Assembly: GCF_000429125.1 (NCBI RefSeq)
Contig: NZ_KE386850.1
Coordinates: 21,940 to 85,939, forward strand
From: Aequorivita capsosiphonis DSM 23843
GTDB taxonomy: Bacteria > Bacteroidota > Bacteroidia > Flavobacteriales > Flavobacteriaceae
Direction of reading: 5' to 3'
DNA: 64,000 nt
The notes under the pieces: model-generated
Told to the model about the DNA's origin: nothing
The model's input: only the letters and a program-made list of their open reading frames with translations
Database searches by the model: none
Part shown: one piece after another, positions 33,848 to 41,426 of the stretch
Numbering within the stretch: the stretch's first letter is position 1
Layout: each line of letters opens with the position of its first letter
Translations under genes and position numbers: made by a program

Positions 33848-36343
33848 ATGAAAAAACTACATAATTACGTAACAGGTCAATGGATAACAGGTAATGGCGA
33901 AGGCGTGCCGATGCACGATGCCATAACTGGTGAGGTCATTGCGCTATCAGATACAGAAGGTCTCGATTTTGCTGAAATTCTTCAATATGGAAGAACAAAG
34001 GGCGATGCGCTTCGAAAGATGACTTTTCAGGAACGCGGGAATATGCTAAAATCCTTAGCCCTTTATTTAACAAAAAAGAAAGCCGATTTTTATGAAATCA
34101 GCTATAGAACAGGTGCTACTAAAGTAGATAGCTGGATTGATATTGAAGGTGGTTTTGGAAACTTGTTTGCCAATGCTTCGCTTCGGAAATTATTTCCAAA
34201 TCAATCCTATCACGTTGAAGGTGACCCAATAGATCTTTCTCGCGGTGGACGTTTTATGGCTCATCACATTATGGTGCCAAAACGCGGTGTTGCCATTCAT
34301 ATTAATGCTTTTAATTTCCCAGTTTGGGGAATGCTTGAGAAATGTGCGGTAAACTGGATGGCAGGTGTTCCGGCTGTGGTTAAACCTGCGACGAACACCT
34401 CCTTTTTAACCGAAGCCGTAGTTCGCGAAATTATCGCATCAGGAATTTTACCTGAAGGTGCATTGCAATTGATCTCGGGATCTGCAAGAACTATTCTTGA
34501 CAGCGTGGAATCTCAGGATGTGGTTACTTTCACTGGTTCGGCAACTACGGGGCGTATGCTAAAAGCACATCCTAGAATTATTAATGAGGCGGTGCCTTTT
34601 ACAATGGAGGCCGATTCCCTTAATTCATCTGTTTTAGGTGAAGATGCAGTTCCAGGAACTCCTGAATTCGATCTTTTTATTAAGGAAGTTAGAAATGAAA
34701 TGACCGTGAAATGTGGACAAAAATGTACCGCCATTCGCCGAGTAATTGTACCAGAAAACTTAATTGAAGACGTACAAATTGCGCTTGGAAAAGCACTTTC
34801 GAAAGTAACTATTGGTGATCCACGTCTAAAAGAAGTGCGAATGGGCTCTTTGGTGAGTATGGATCAAGTGCAGGAAGTTAGAGAACGCGTTCAAGAGTTG
34901 TCAAAAACCGCAAGTATTGTCTATGGCAATTTGGATAAAATCGACGTAATAGGGGCTGATGCTAAAAAGGGCGCTTTCTTAGCGCCGATTTTACTTCGTG
35001 AAGATAATCCGTTCGAAAATTTAGCAGTTCACGAAACTGAAGCCTTTGGTCCGGTAAGTACGATTATGCCTTATAAAAATTTAGATGAAGCAATCCTTTT
35101 AGCTCAAATGGGGAAAGGTTCCTTAGTTTCTTCTATCGCTACAAATGATGATAAAATAGCAAAGGAATATGTGATTAACGCAGCTTCCCATCACGGAAGA
35201 ATTTTAGTGCTAAACCGTGAAAGTGCCAAAGAAAGCACAGGACACGGTTCTCCACTTCCGTATTTAGTTCACGGCGGTCCTGGTCGTGCGGGTGGCGGAG
35301 AGGAAATGGGTGGAATGCGGGGAATAAAACATTATTTGCAGCGTACAGCCATCCAAGGTTCCCCAACTACTTTAACCGAAATTACAGGAATTTATCAGGC
35401 AAATGCAAAATATAAGGAAGCGGCACAACATCCATTTAAATATCACTGGGAAGATATCCAGCCTGGAATGTCCCTAAAAACTCATAAACGCACACTTACT
35501 GATTCTGACATTATCAGTTTTGCAAACTTAACTTGGGATCATTTTTATGCCCATACCGATATCACTTCCCTAGACGGAAGTATTTTTGAAAAACGAACCG
35601 CCCACGGTTACTTTATAATTGCAGCAGCAGCGGGATTGTTCGTTTATCCAAACAAAGGTCCAGTAGCCGCAAATTATGGTTTGGAAGATTGTCGTTTCCT
35701 ACGTCCTCTGTATCACAATGACACTATCTATGTGCGATTGACGTGTAAGCAAAAAGTAGATCGTGATGTTGCGTCTGCAGAACATCCCAGTGGAATTGTA
35801 AAATGGTTTGTTGAGGTTTTTGATGCTGAGAATGAGTTGGTGGCAATCGCAACCATTCTGACAATGGTTCAAAAGAAACAGGAAGTTTTTGTTGAAATGA
35901 CTGATGAAAAAATCCAAGAATCTTTAAACAAATTATCAGAAGACATTAAGCCGAAATGGGGTATTATGACCCCTCAAAATATGTTGGAACATTTAGAATA
36001 CACTTATAGAATTGCCTCCGGTAAACTTCAGGACTTCGAAATTGCTACGCCAGAAAAGATTTTGGAAAAGGTTCACGCTAGTCTTTACAACTATGAGAAA
36101 TTTCCACATAACACAAATTTCCCAGAATTGGAAAAGGGTAAATTGGATATCTTAAAACATCCTGATTTGGCAACTGCCAAGGAGAAATTTCTTGAGGAAA
36201 GAGAAGCTTATAAGGTCTATTTCAAAGAAAATCCCGAAGCCAAGCTAAATAATATGGTTTTTGGGGAACTGAATAAATACGAATGGTATTTGTTGGAAAG
36301 AAAACACCTTAACCATCATTTTGAACAATTCGGTTTGATTTAA
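33848..36343 (+). CDS. paaZ: Oxepin-CoA hydrolase / semialdehyde dehydrogenase PaaZ with extra C-terminal DUF1569-like domain
   Basis: The first 520 residues are an aldehyde dehydrogenase with the catalytic Cys in VKCGQKCTAIRR (about 295) and VTFTGSATTGRML. Residues 540-680 form an (R)-specific hydratase/MaoC domain (WDHFYAHTDI, ending EVFVEM) which opens the oxepin ring; the ALDH oxidises the semialdehyde. The 831-aa length exceeds the usual 680 by 150 because of a third segment: WGIMTPQNMLEHLEY near 704, then FGELNKYEWYLLERKHLNHHFEQFG in parts at the end. This is the DUF1569/DinB-like pattern, usually a separate protein. I see no frameshift; it is a natural fusion whose role is unknown. Confidence 0.93.
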   Translation: MKKLHNYVTGQWITGNGEGVPMHDAITGEVIALSDTEGLDFAEILQYGRTKGDALRKMTFQERGNMLKSLALYLTKKKADFYEISYRTGATKVDSWIDIEGGFGNLFANASLRKLFPNQSYHVEGDPIDLSRGGRFMAHHIMVPKRGVAIHINAFNFPVWGMLEKCAVNWMAGVPAVVKPATNTSFLTEAVVREIIASGILPEGALQLISGSARTILDSVESQDVVTFTGSATTGRMLKAHPRIINEAVPFTMEADSLNSSVLGEDAVPGTPEFDLFIKEVRNEMTVKCGQKCTAIRRVIVPENLIEDVQIALGKALSKVTIGDPRLKEVRMGSLVSMDQVQEVRERVQELSKTASIVYGNLDKIDVIGADAKKGAFLAPILLREDNPFENLAVHETEAFGPVSTIMPYKNLDEAILLAQMGKGSLVSSIATNDDKIAKEYVINAASHHGRILVLNRESAKESTGHGSPLPYLVHGGPGRAGGGEEMGGMRGIKHYLQRTAIQGSPTTLTEITGIYQANAKYKEAAQHPFKYHWEDIQPGMSLKTHKRTLTDSDIISFANLTWDHFYAHTDITSLDGSIFEKRTAHGYFIIAAAAGLFVYPNKGPVAANYGLEDCRFLRPLYHNDTIYVRLTCKQKVDRDVASAEHPSGIVKWFVEVFDAENELVAIATILTMVQKKQEVFVEMTDEKIQESLNKLSEDIKPKWGIMTPQNMLEHLEYTYRIASGKLQDFEIATPEKILEKVHASLYNYEKFPHNTNFPELEKGKLDILKHPDLATAKEKFLEEREAYKVYFKENPEAKLNNMVFGELNKYEWYLLERKHLNHHFEQFGLI

Positions 36344-36356
36344 ACCTCAAGTGTCT

Positions 36357-36600
36357 TGCGGCTAAAGCCTCTGTAAAACTCTATAAACCGTCCGCTAAAG
36401 CGGACGGTAAATTAAAGCAAGAGAGTTCAATAAAGGAATTGAGTTTGTTTCAATGAGGGCAAAAAAAATTCTATAAATTCCCGATAATAGTGTAGATCAG
36501 AAGATTTTAAAAAATTACCGTAGACTTCAGCTATTACCGTTGGCTTCAGCCAACGGAAATTAGGAAAATTTGGAATTCGGCTTTAGCCGCATAAAAGCCC
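36357..36600. repeat. REP hairpins on one side of a dead RAYT gene
   Basis: ccgtccgct-aa-agcggacgg (36388-36407), ccgttggct-tc-agccaacgg (36537-36556) and cggct-tt-agccg (36578-36589) are clean stems of 9, 9 and 5 bp; gcggctaaagcct lies at about 36359. The variants share GGCT..AGCC cores and recur at 37155-37241, so the two sets bracket the transposase pseudogene. Confidence 0.85.
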
Positions 36601-36608
36601 ATCTTTTT

Positions 36609-37047
36609 TCAATCTTTAACTAATTCCCATCCATATTTCTTCATAAAAATAGCTGTCTCCTCCGAGAAAGACTTCATTCCGTGATGCGCTTCTTGATTTT
36701 CGATATATTTTCTAACAGAAAATATGTGGCTTTCACTCACACTAACGGCCCAGTAATCATCCTGCCATACAAATTGATTCTTCAGAAGACCACTTTTATT
36801 TATTCAATGAGAGCTTTCGCCTTTAATGAGCTGTACTACTTCACTCATACTTTGATTTCTCCCCAGAGAAATTAGACAATGGGCGTGATCGGAATATCCG
36901 CCTACACTATCCAACCAAATATTCTTTCTTTTTGGCATTTTGAGCGATATGTTCAAACATAGTCTCTCGTAATTCCAAGCTTTTGAGAAAAGGCCTTCGA
37001 TATTTTGTAGAAAAAACCAGATGAACCCAAATTCGTACCCAACTCAT
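36609..37047 (-). pseudogene. Broken REP-associated tyrosine transposase (IS200-like, RAYT)
   Basis: Minus-strand reading starts MSWVRIWVHLVFSTKYRRPF, the N-terminus of Y1 transposases, and goes out of frame at about AQNAKKK. One frame over it continues RKNIWLDSVGGYSDHAHCL (the HxH metal motif), then GESSH followed by TGA where Trp is expected, then INKSGLLKNQFVWQDDYW and VRKYIENQEAHH, with the catalytic Tyr, to a final stop at 36611-36609. Length is 439 nt, not divisible by 3. There are therefore at least two lesions (a frameshift and a nonsense codon). It is flanked by REP hairpins on both sides and is the probable source of their spread. Confidence 0.85.
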
Positions 37048-37149
37048 ATGATACTTTTTTAAACGTTAAAGAACTGAAGATAGGCAAATTATAGATGTTT
37101 CAAAATCGGATGCTTATGATTTTTAAAAGTCTTCAAGACAAAAGTCTCA

Positions 37150-37245
37150 ATGATGCGGCTAAAGCCTGTTTAAGATACTTTCCTGAGCCGTCAGCTGAAG
37201 CAGACGGTGATAAAAGAATTGCCGTTGGCTTCAGCCACCGGATCG
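37150..37245. repeat. REP hairpins on the other side of the RAYT pseudogene
   Basis: gcggctaaagcctg (37155-37168), ccgtcagct-ga-agcagacgg (37188-37207, one mismatch) and ccgttggct-tc-agccaccgg (37222-37241, one mismatch). The last hairpin contains the stop codon of the BASS transporter. Confidence 0.8.
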
Positions 37246-38199
37246 CTTTTTAGTAGCAATGATACTGATAACTAATATCTGAAAAGCGTGATAAAACATT
37301 AAGGGTAAAAGGATAATTCCTACAATACTGGTTTGCCCAAATAAAGCTTCAGAAAAAACCGTTCCGTGGACCAAGGATTTTTTCGTGCCACAAAATTGAT
37401 TTGTAATCTGATCTGCGTGATTAAATTTGAAAATTTTCCCAAACCATCCAGTAAGTGAGTAAACAATGAAGAATAATAGTAGAACCAAGGCTACCATAAT
37501 ACTCATTTCCATTAAGCTTACACTGGAAAAAATCTTATCTTCAAACGACTTTACAAAACTTTTATAAATGATTAAAAGGATAATAAATTTATCAAATAGG
37601 TTTAATTGTTTTTTATGTTTTTGCGCCCACATTCCGAGGAATTTTCGCAGTAAAAGTCCTAGAATCAAAGGAATTACAATTTCAGAAATCAGCTGGATAT
37701 AGATTGATGAGAAATCGAATTCAACTTCGGTTTGTTTTATAAATGGCATCATCCACAATGGCGTTATAATTATTCCAATAATTCCTGAGATACTAGCATT
37801 AAAAATTGCAGCTGGCAAATTCCCTTTTGCCATAGAAACCAGAACTACAGAAGAAGATACAGTTGATGGTAAAGCGGCCATAAATAAAAATGCCAACCAA
37901 AGAATTTCATAAGACGTGTCTTTAAACAATGGAAAAAACGGCAGAATAAGAAGTGGGAATAATATAAATGTTGAACTCTGCACTGAGAGGTGTAATTTCC
38001 AGTTTTTAAGTCCGTTTTTGATTGCTTCGGAATTAAGACTCAACCCATAGAAGAAGAAAATAAATGAGATTCCGAGGCTGCTGATTAAATTCATCGGCAC
38101 AGGACTATCTGATGCTCCCAGTTGAGGTAAAAAATACGCGATAGCAATACTTATTACGATGGCAATTACAAATGAATCTATCTTAAACTTCTTAAACAT
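37231..38199 (-). CDS. Bile acid:sodium symporter (BASS) family transporter, SBF-like
   Basis: A 322-aa inner-membrane protein with about ten helices. Typical are LGISFIFFFYGLSLNSEAI (about 44-62), AALPSTVSSSVVLVSMAKGNLPAAIFNAS in pieces (about 118-146) and CGTKKSLVHGTVFSEALF near the C-terminus. This is the YfeH/SBF-like type; a 2-oxo or other organic anion may be carried but specificity is not known. It is the only gene reading against the paa cluster. The last four codons and the stop come from a REP hairpin (RSGG-TGA), so the native C-terminus has been replaced or truncated. Confidence 0.9.
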   Translation of the reverse strand: MFKKFKIDSFVIAIVISIAIAYFLPQLGASDSPVPMNLISSLGISFIFFFYGLSLNSEAIKNGLKNWKLHLSVQSSTFILFPLLILPFFPLFKDTSYEILWLAFLFMAALPSTVSSSVVLVSMAKGNLPAAIFNASISGIIGIIITPLWMMPFIKQTEVEFDFSSIYIQLISEIVIPLILGLLLRKFLGMWAQKHKKQLNLFDKFIILLIIYKSFVKSFEDKIFSSVSLMEMSIMVALVLLLFFIVYSLTGWFGKIFKFNHADQITNQFCGTKKSLVHGTVFSEALFGQTSIVGIILLPLMFYHAFQILVISIIATKKRSGG

Positions 38200-38527
38200 C
38201 GGGCAGTTTTTTCGTCAAAGATATACGGTATATGACGTTTTAAAAAGTGAGAACAGATAGAAATTTATTTTTAAAATTACAGTGGCTTCTTATTTAATTA
38301 TAGAAATCGCGAAGTCAGCTCAAACTCAAAGTTAACCTTCTTATAAAAGCCAGTTTTGAGCCTTATAATTGCAAAAAGTTGGTTTATTTTGTAGAACCAT
38401 AAAAGTCAATTTAGAAATGGGAGGAATTTATGGATTTGATTGGTTAAAGTACCCAAATCAAAAGGAAAAGTCTTTTATATTGAATAAATTGTAACCAAAT
38501 AAAAAATCGTCAAAAGGACGAATATAT
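38200..38527. other. Gap between the transporter and paaF
   Basis: The divergent promoters should lie here. I see a possible TTG (38379) and TAttTTG near 38396 but no perfect match. A 25-codon reading (38417-38494) is not supported by a family and is listed as rejected. Confidence 0.4.
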
Positions 38528-39280
38528 ATGAACGAAGCATACGTAAAACAAAACACAGAAAACGGAATCGCCACCATCGAATTTTTCCATCCGGCGCACA
38601 ATAGCCTGCCTGGAGAAGTATTGGCGAATCTTGCAAATACAATTACAGAAGCTGGAAATGACGATGCTATAAAAGTGATTATTCTGAAAAGTGGTGGCGA
38701 CAGAACTTTCTGTGCCGGTGCTAGTTTCACTGAACTTATAAATATCAATGATGCCGAAACTGGAAAAGTCTTTTTCAGCGGGTTTGCAAATGTGATCAAT
38801 GCTATGCGCAAATGCCCTAAATTCATCATTGGGAGAATTCAAGGGAAAACCGTTGGTGGCGGAGTAGGTGTTGCTTCGGCGACCGATTATTGTATGGCGA
38901 CCAAGTTCGCTGCAATTAAATTAAGTGAATTGAACATTGGGATTGGTCCTTTTGTAGTTGGTCCTGCAGTTGAACGAAAACTTGGCACCAGTGGCTTCAG
39001 TCAGATAGCAATTGATGCCAACAGTTTTTACGAAGCCGAATGGGCAAAACATAAAGGACTGTACAATCAGGTTTATGACTCGGTAGAAGAATTGGACGAG
39101 GCGGTTCAGAAATTTGCTGAAAATCTTTGTAATTATAATCCCGAGGCGATGAAAGAAATGAAAAAAGTATTTTGGAGTGGTACGGAAGATTGGGATGGAT
39201 TGCTTGCGGAAAGAGCAGTGATTTCGGGGAGATTGGTGTTGAGCGATTTTACGAAAGAAACGTTGAAACGCTTCAAATAA
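38528..39280 (+). CDS. paaF: Enoyl-CoA hydratase/isomerase, probable PaaF
   Basis: A 250-aa crotonase-fold protein proposed to hydrate 2,3-dehydroadipyl-CoA. Oxyanion-hole segments: DRTFCAGASFTELI (about 58-71) and GKTVGGGVGVASATDY (about 103-118). The region after it, AIKLSELNIGIGPFVVGPAVERKLG, keeps Glu in KLSELNIGIGP but differs from a classical hydratase, so the exact step is less certain than for PaaG. It is followed 79 nt later by paaY on the same strand, which supports assignment to the paa route. Confidence 0.75.
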   Translation: MNEAYVKQNTENGIATIEFFHPAHNSLPGEVLANLANTITEAGNDDAIKVIILKSGGDRTFCAGASFTELININDAETGKVFFSGFANVINAMRKCPKFIIGRIQGKTVGGGVGVASATDYCMATKFAAIKLSELNIGIGPFVVGPAVERKLGTSGFSQIAIDANSFYEAEWAKHKGLYNQVYDSVEELDEAVQKFAENLCNYNPEAMKEMKKVFWSGTEDWDGLLAERAVISGRLVLSDFTKETLKRFK

Positions 39281-39359
39281 TGAACACCGAATTACGAGTA
39301 GTGAATGATGAAGTATTTCTGAGTTCGATATTCGAGATTCATTATTCGATATTAAAATT

Positions 39360-39959
39360 ATGATTTACAGTTTCAAAGGCCACATCCCCGTAATTCACGA
39401 ATCTAGCTTCGTACACCCATTGGCGGCTGTTACGGGAAATGTAATTATTGGTAAAAACTGTTATATTGGGCCAGGAGCAGCCATTCGCGGCGATTGGGGA
39501 GAGATTATCCTTGAGGATGGAGTTAATGTTCAGGAAAACTGTACTGTTCATATGTTTCCAGGAAAAAGTATCGTGTTAAAGGAGAGTGCTCACGTAGGTC
39601 ACGGTGCAATAATTCACGGTGCTAATCTGGGAAGAAATTGTCTGATTGGGATGAACAGTGTAATAATGGACGATGCCGAAATTGGTGATGAATGTATTGT
39701 TGGCGCAATGAGTTTTGTAAAAGCCGAAGCGAAGTTCCCAAAACGAAAATTAATAGTTGGCAACCCGGCAAAAGCTATTAAAGATATTTCTGATGAAATG
39801 ATAGCGTGGAAAACGGCAGGGACGAGATTGTATCAGCAATTGCCAACGGATTGTCACGAGAGTTTAAGGGAAGTCGAGCCGTTACGAGAAATTCCGAAGA
39901 ATCGACCAATTCAGGAAAATTTTTATAAAACCTTGGAGGAGTTCAAGGGAAAAGGATAG
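39360..39959 (+). CDS. paaY: PaaY-like hexapeptide (gamma-carbonic anhydrase/acyltransferase fold)
   Basis: A left-handed beta-helix protein of 199 aa with hexapeptide repeats from VTGNVIIGKNCYIGPGAAIRGD through HVGHGAIIHGANLGRNCLIG and NSVIMDDAEIGDECIVG (cited in parts). The His residues of HVGHG and HMFPG could bind metal as in gamma-carbonic anhydrases. PaaY of E. coli acts as a thioesterase-like repair protein for the pathway; the family identity here rests on length, fold and the paa context. A non-hexapeptide helix closes the C-terminus (CHESLREVEPL). Confidence 0.88.
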   Translation: MIYSFKGHIPVIHESSFVHPLAAVTGNVIIGKNCYIGPGAAIRGDWGEIILEDGVNVQENCTVHMFPGKSIVLKESAHVGHGAIIHGANLGRNCLIGMNSVIMDDAEIGDECIVGAMSFVKAEAKFPKRKLIVGNPAKAIKDISDEMIAWKTAGTRLYQQLPTDCHESLREVEPLREIPKNRPIQENFYKTLEEFKGKG

Positions 39960-40068
39960 TTGAAGTTGCGATATTTATTTGTAAATAACTAAACTCTCTG
40001 CTCCTTCGCATCTTTGCAATAAATCATTCAACGTAGAGGCGCAGAGGTCGCAAAGAAAAAAGAAAATA

Positions 40069-41358
40069 ATGAACAAAATAGAATTCAAAATGCCCAAAAT
40101 GGGCGAAAGTATCACCGAAGGAACCATTATTGAATGGCGCGTAAATGTAGGCGATTCCTTTGAAGAAGGTGATGTACTTTTAGAAGTGGCTACTGATAAA
40201 GTGGACAATGAAGTGCCTGCGCCAGCCGCAGGAAAGATGATAGCGCATAAGTTCAGTAACGGAGATGTAGTCCCAATTGGCGATGTGATTGCTATTTTGG
40301 AATTTTCTGAAAATGGAGTTCAGGAAAAAACTGTTTCAAAAACTTCGGAGACAAAGAAAAAATCCAAACCTTCTTCTTCAGTTTCGACTTCAACTTCAAC
40401 TTCGACTTCATCTTCAAAGTCCTTCAAAGTAAATGAAAACATTTTCATATCTCCTTTAGTAGATGCCATTGCTCGAAAGAACCACATCAGTTATGAAGAA
40501 CTAGCCAGGATTCCCGGAACGGGGAAAGATGGTCGTTTGCGAAAAAGCGATGTTTCTGAATATATAGAAAGCGGTCGTCCCTTTAAATTTGCGCAAGCTG
40601 TTTCAGAACCTTCAGGATTTCAAGTTCCCGATCTAAAATTCGACAAGGGAAAAGGTAAAATTGTGGAAATGGACCGAATGCGGCAAATGATTGCGGACCA
40701 CATGGTTTTTTCCAAACATACATCTCCTCACGTAACGGCATATGTGGAAGCAGATTTAACGGATATGGCGGTTTGGAGGAATAAAAATAAAGTGGCTTTC
40801 CAAGAGAAACATGGCGAACGCTTAACCTTTACACCTCTTTTTGTGGAAGCCGTTGCAAAAGCGATTAAGGATTTCCCAATGATAAATTCTTCCTTAGATG
40901 GAAAAAATGTTATTGTAAAAGAGGAAATAAATATCGGAATGGCAACGGCCTTACCTTCAGGAAACCTAATTGTTCCAGTTGTAAGGAATGCTGATAAAAA
41001 GAATTTAAAGGAATTGGCATCAGCTACCAACGAACTTGCGGGAAAAGCTCGTGACAACAAATTAAAGGCTGACGACACTAGTGGTAGTACTTTTACAATA
41101 AGTAATGTAGGTACTTTCGGAAGTTTAATGGGAACACCAATAATAAATCAACCAGAAGCAGCGATTTTGGCCGTTGGAGTTATCAAAAAACGTGCTGAAG
41201 TAATGGAACGTGAAGATGGCGATACCATTGAAATCAGACAAATGATGTATCTTTCTCTTTCATTTGATCATAGGATAGTTGATGGATATTTGGCAGGTTC
41301 TTTTTTGAGAAGGATTGCTGATTATATGGAGCAATTTGATTCCAATAGAAAAATTTAA
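40069..41358 (+). CDS. Dihydrolipoyl acyltransferase (E2) of a 2-oxoacid dehydrogenase
   Basis: E2 transfers the acyl group from E1 to CoA via lipoyllysine. The 429-aa protein has one lipoyl domain (ATDKVDNEVPAP, Lys near 44), a Ser/Thr linker with STSTSTSTSSS (about 107-117), an E3-binding domain (ISPLVDAIARKNHI, IPGTGKDGRLRKSDV) and the catalytic domain ending LSFDHRIVDGYLAGSF (His-x3-Asp-Gly). Such E2s in Bacteroidetes pair with a fused E1 and are branched-chain-type; pyruvate is less likely. The linker DNA (40380-40420) is a TTCGACTTCAAC-like repeat similar to intergenic simple repeats. E1 follows directly. Confidence 0.9.
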   Translation: MNKIEFKMPKMGESITEGTIIEWRVNVGDSFEEGDVLLEVATDKVDNEVPAPAAGKMIAHKFSNGDVVPIGDVIAILEFSENGVQEKTVSKTSETKKKSKPSSSVSTSTSTSTSSSKSFKVNENIFISPLVDAIARKNHISYEELARIPGTGKDGRLRKSDVSEYIESGRPFKFAQAVSEPSGFQVPDLKFDKGKGKIVEMDRMRQMIADHMVFSKHTSPHVTAYVEADLTDMAVWRNKNKVAFQEKHGERLTFTPLFVEAVAKAIKDFPMINSSLDGKNVIVKEEINIGMATALPSGNLIVPVVRNADKKNLKELASATNELAGKARDNKLKADDTSGSTFTISNVGTFGSLMGTPIINQPEAAILAVGVIKKRAEVMEREDGDTIEIRQMMYLSLSFDHRIVDGYLAGSFLRRIADYMEQFDSNRKI

Positions 41359-41367
41359 ACTTAATAA

Positions 41368-41398
41368 GACCTAACAGGTTTTTGAAACCTGTTAGGTC
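41368..41398. repeat. 14-bp perfect hairpin between E2 and E1
   Basis: gacctaacaggttt, loop ttg, aaacctgttaggtc. There is no T-run, so it is not a classical terminator; the core equals that of the hppA terminator (7399-7427). The E1 reading frame is open through it but I start E1 after it. Confidence 0.8.
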
Positions 41399-41426
41399 TC
41401 TACAAAATATAAAAATTCGTGAATTC

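Noticed and set aside
38417-38494. 25-codon reading frame MGGIYGFDWLKYPNQKEK... before paaF
   Set aside because: No homology recognised, no clear promoter or ribosome site, and the length is within chance expectation; conservation in relatives would be needed.
41382-41426. Upstream start for E1 (TTG at 41382)
   Set aside because: It would start in the loop of a 14-bp hairpin and encode a segment (KPVRSLQNIKIREF) derived from the repeat; homologues begin at about the GTG at 41427.
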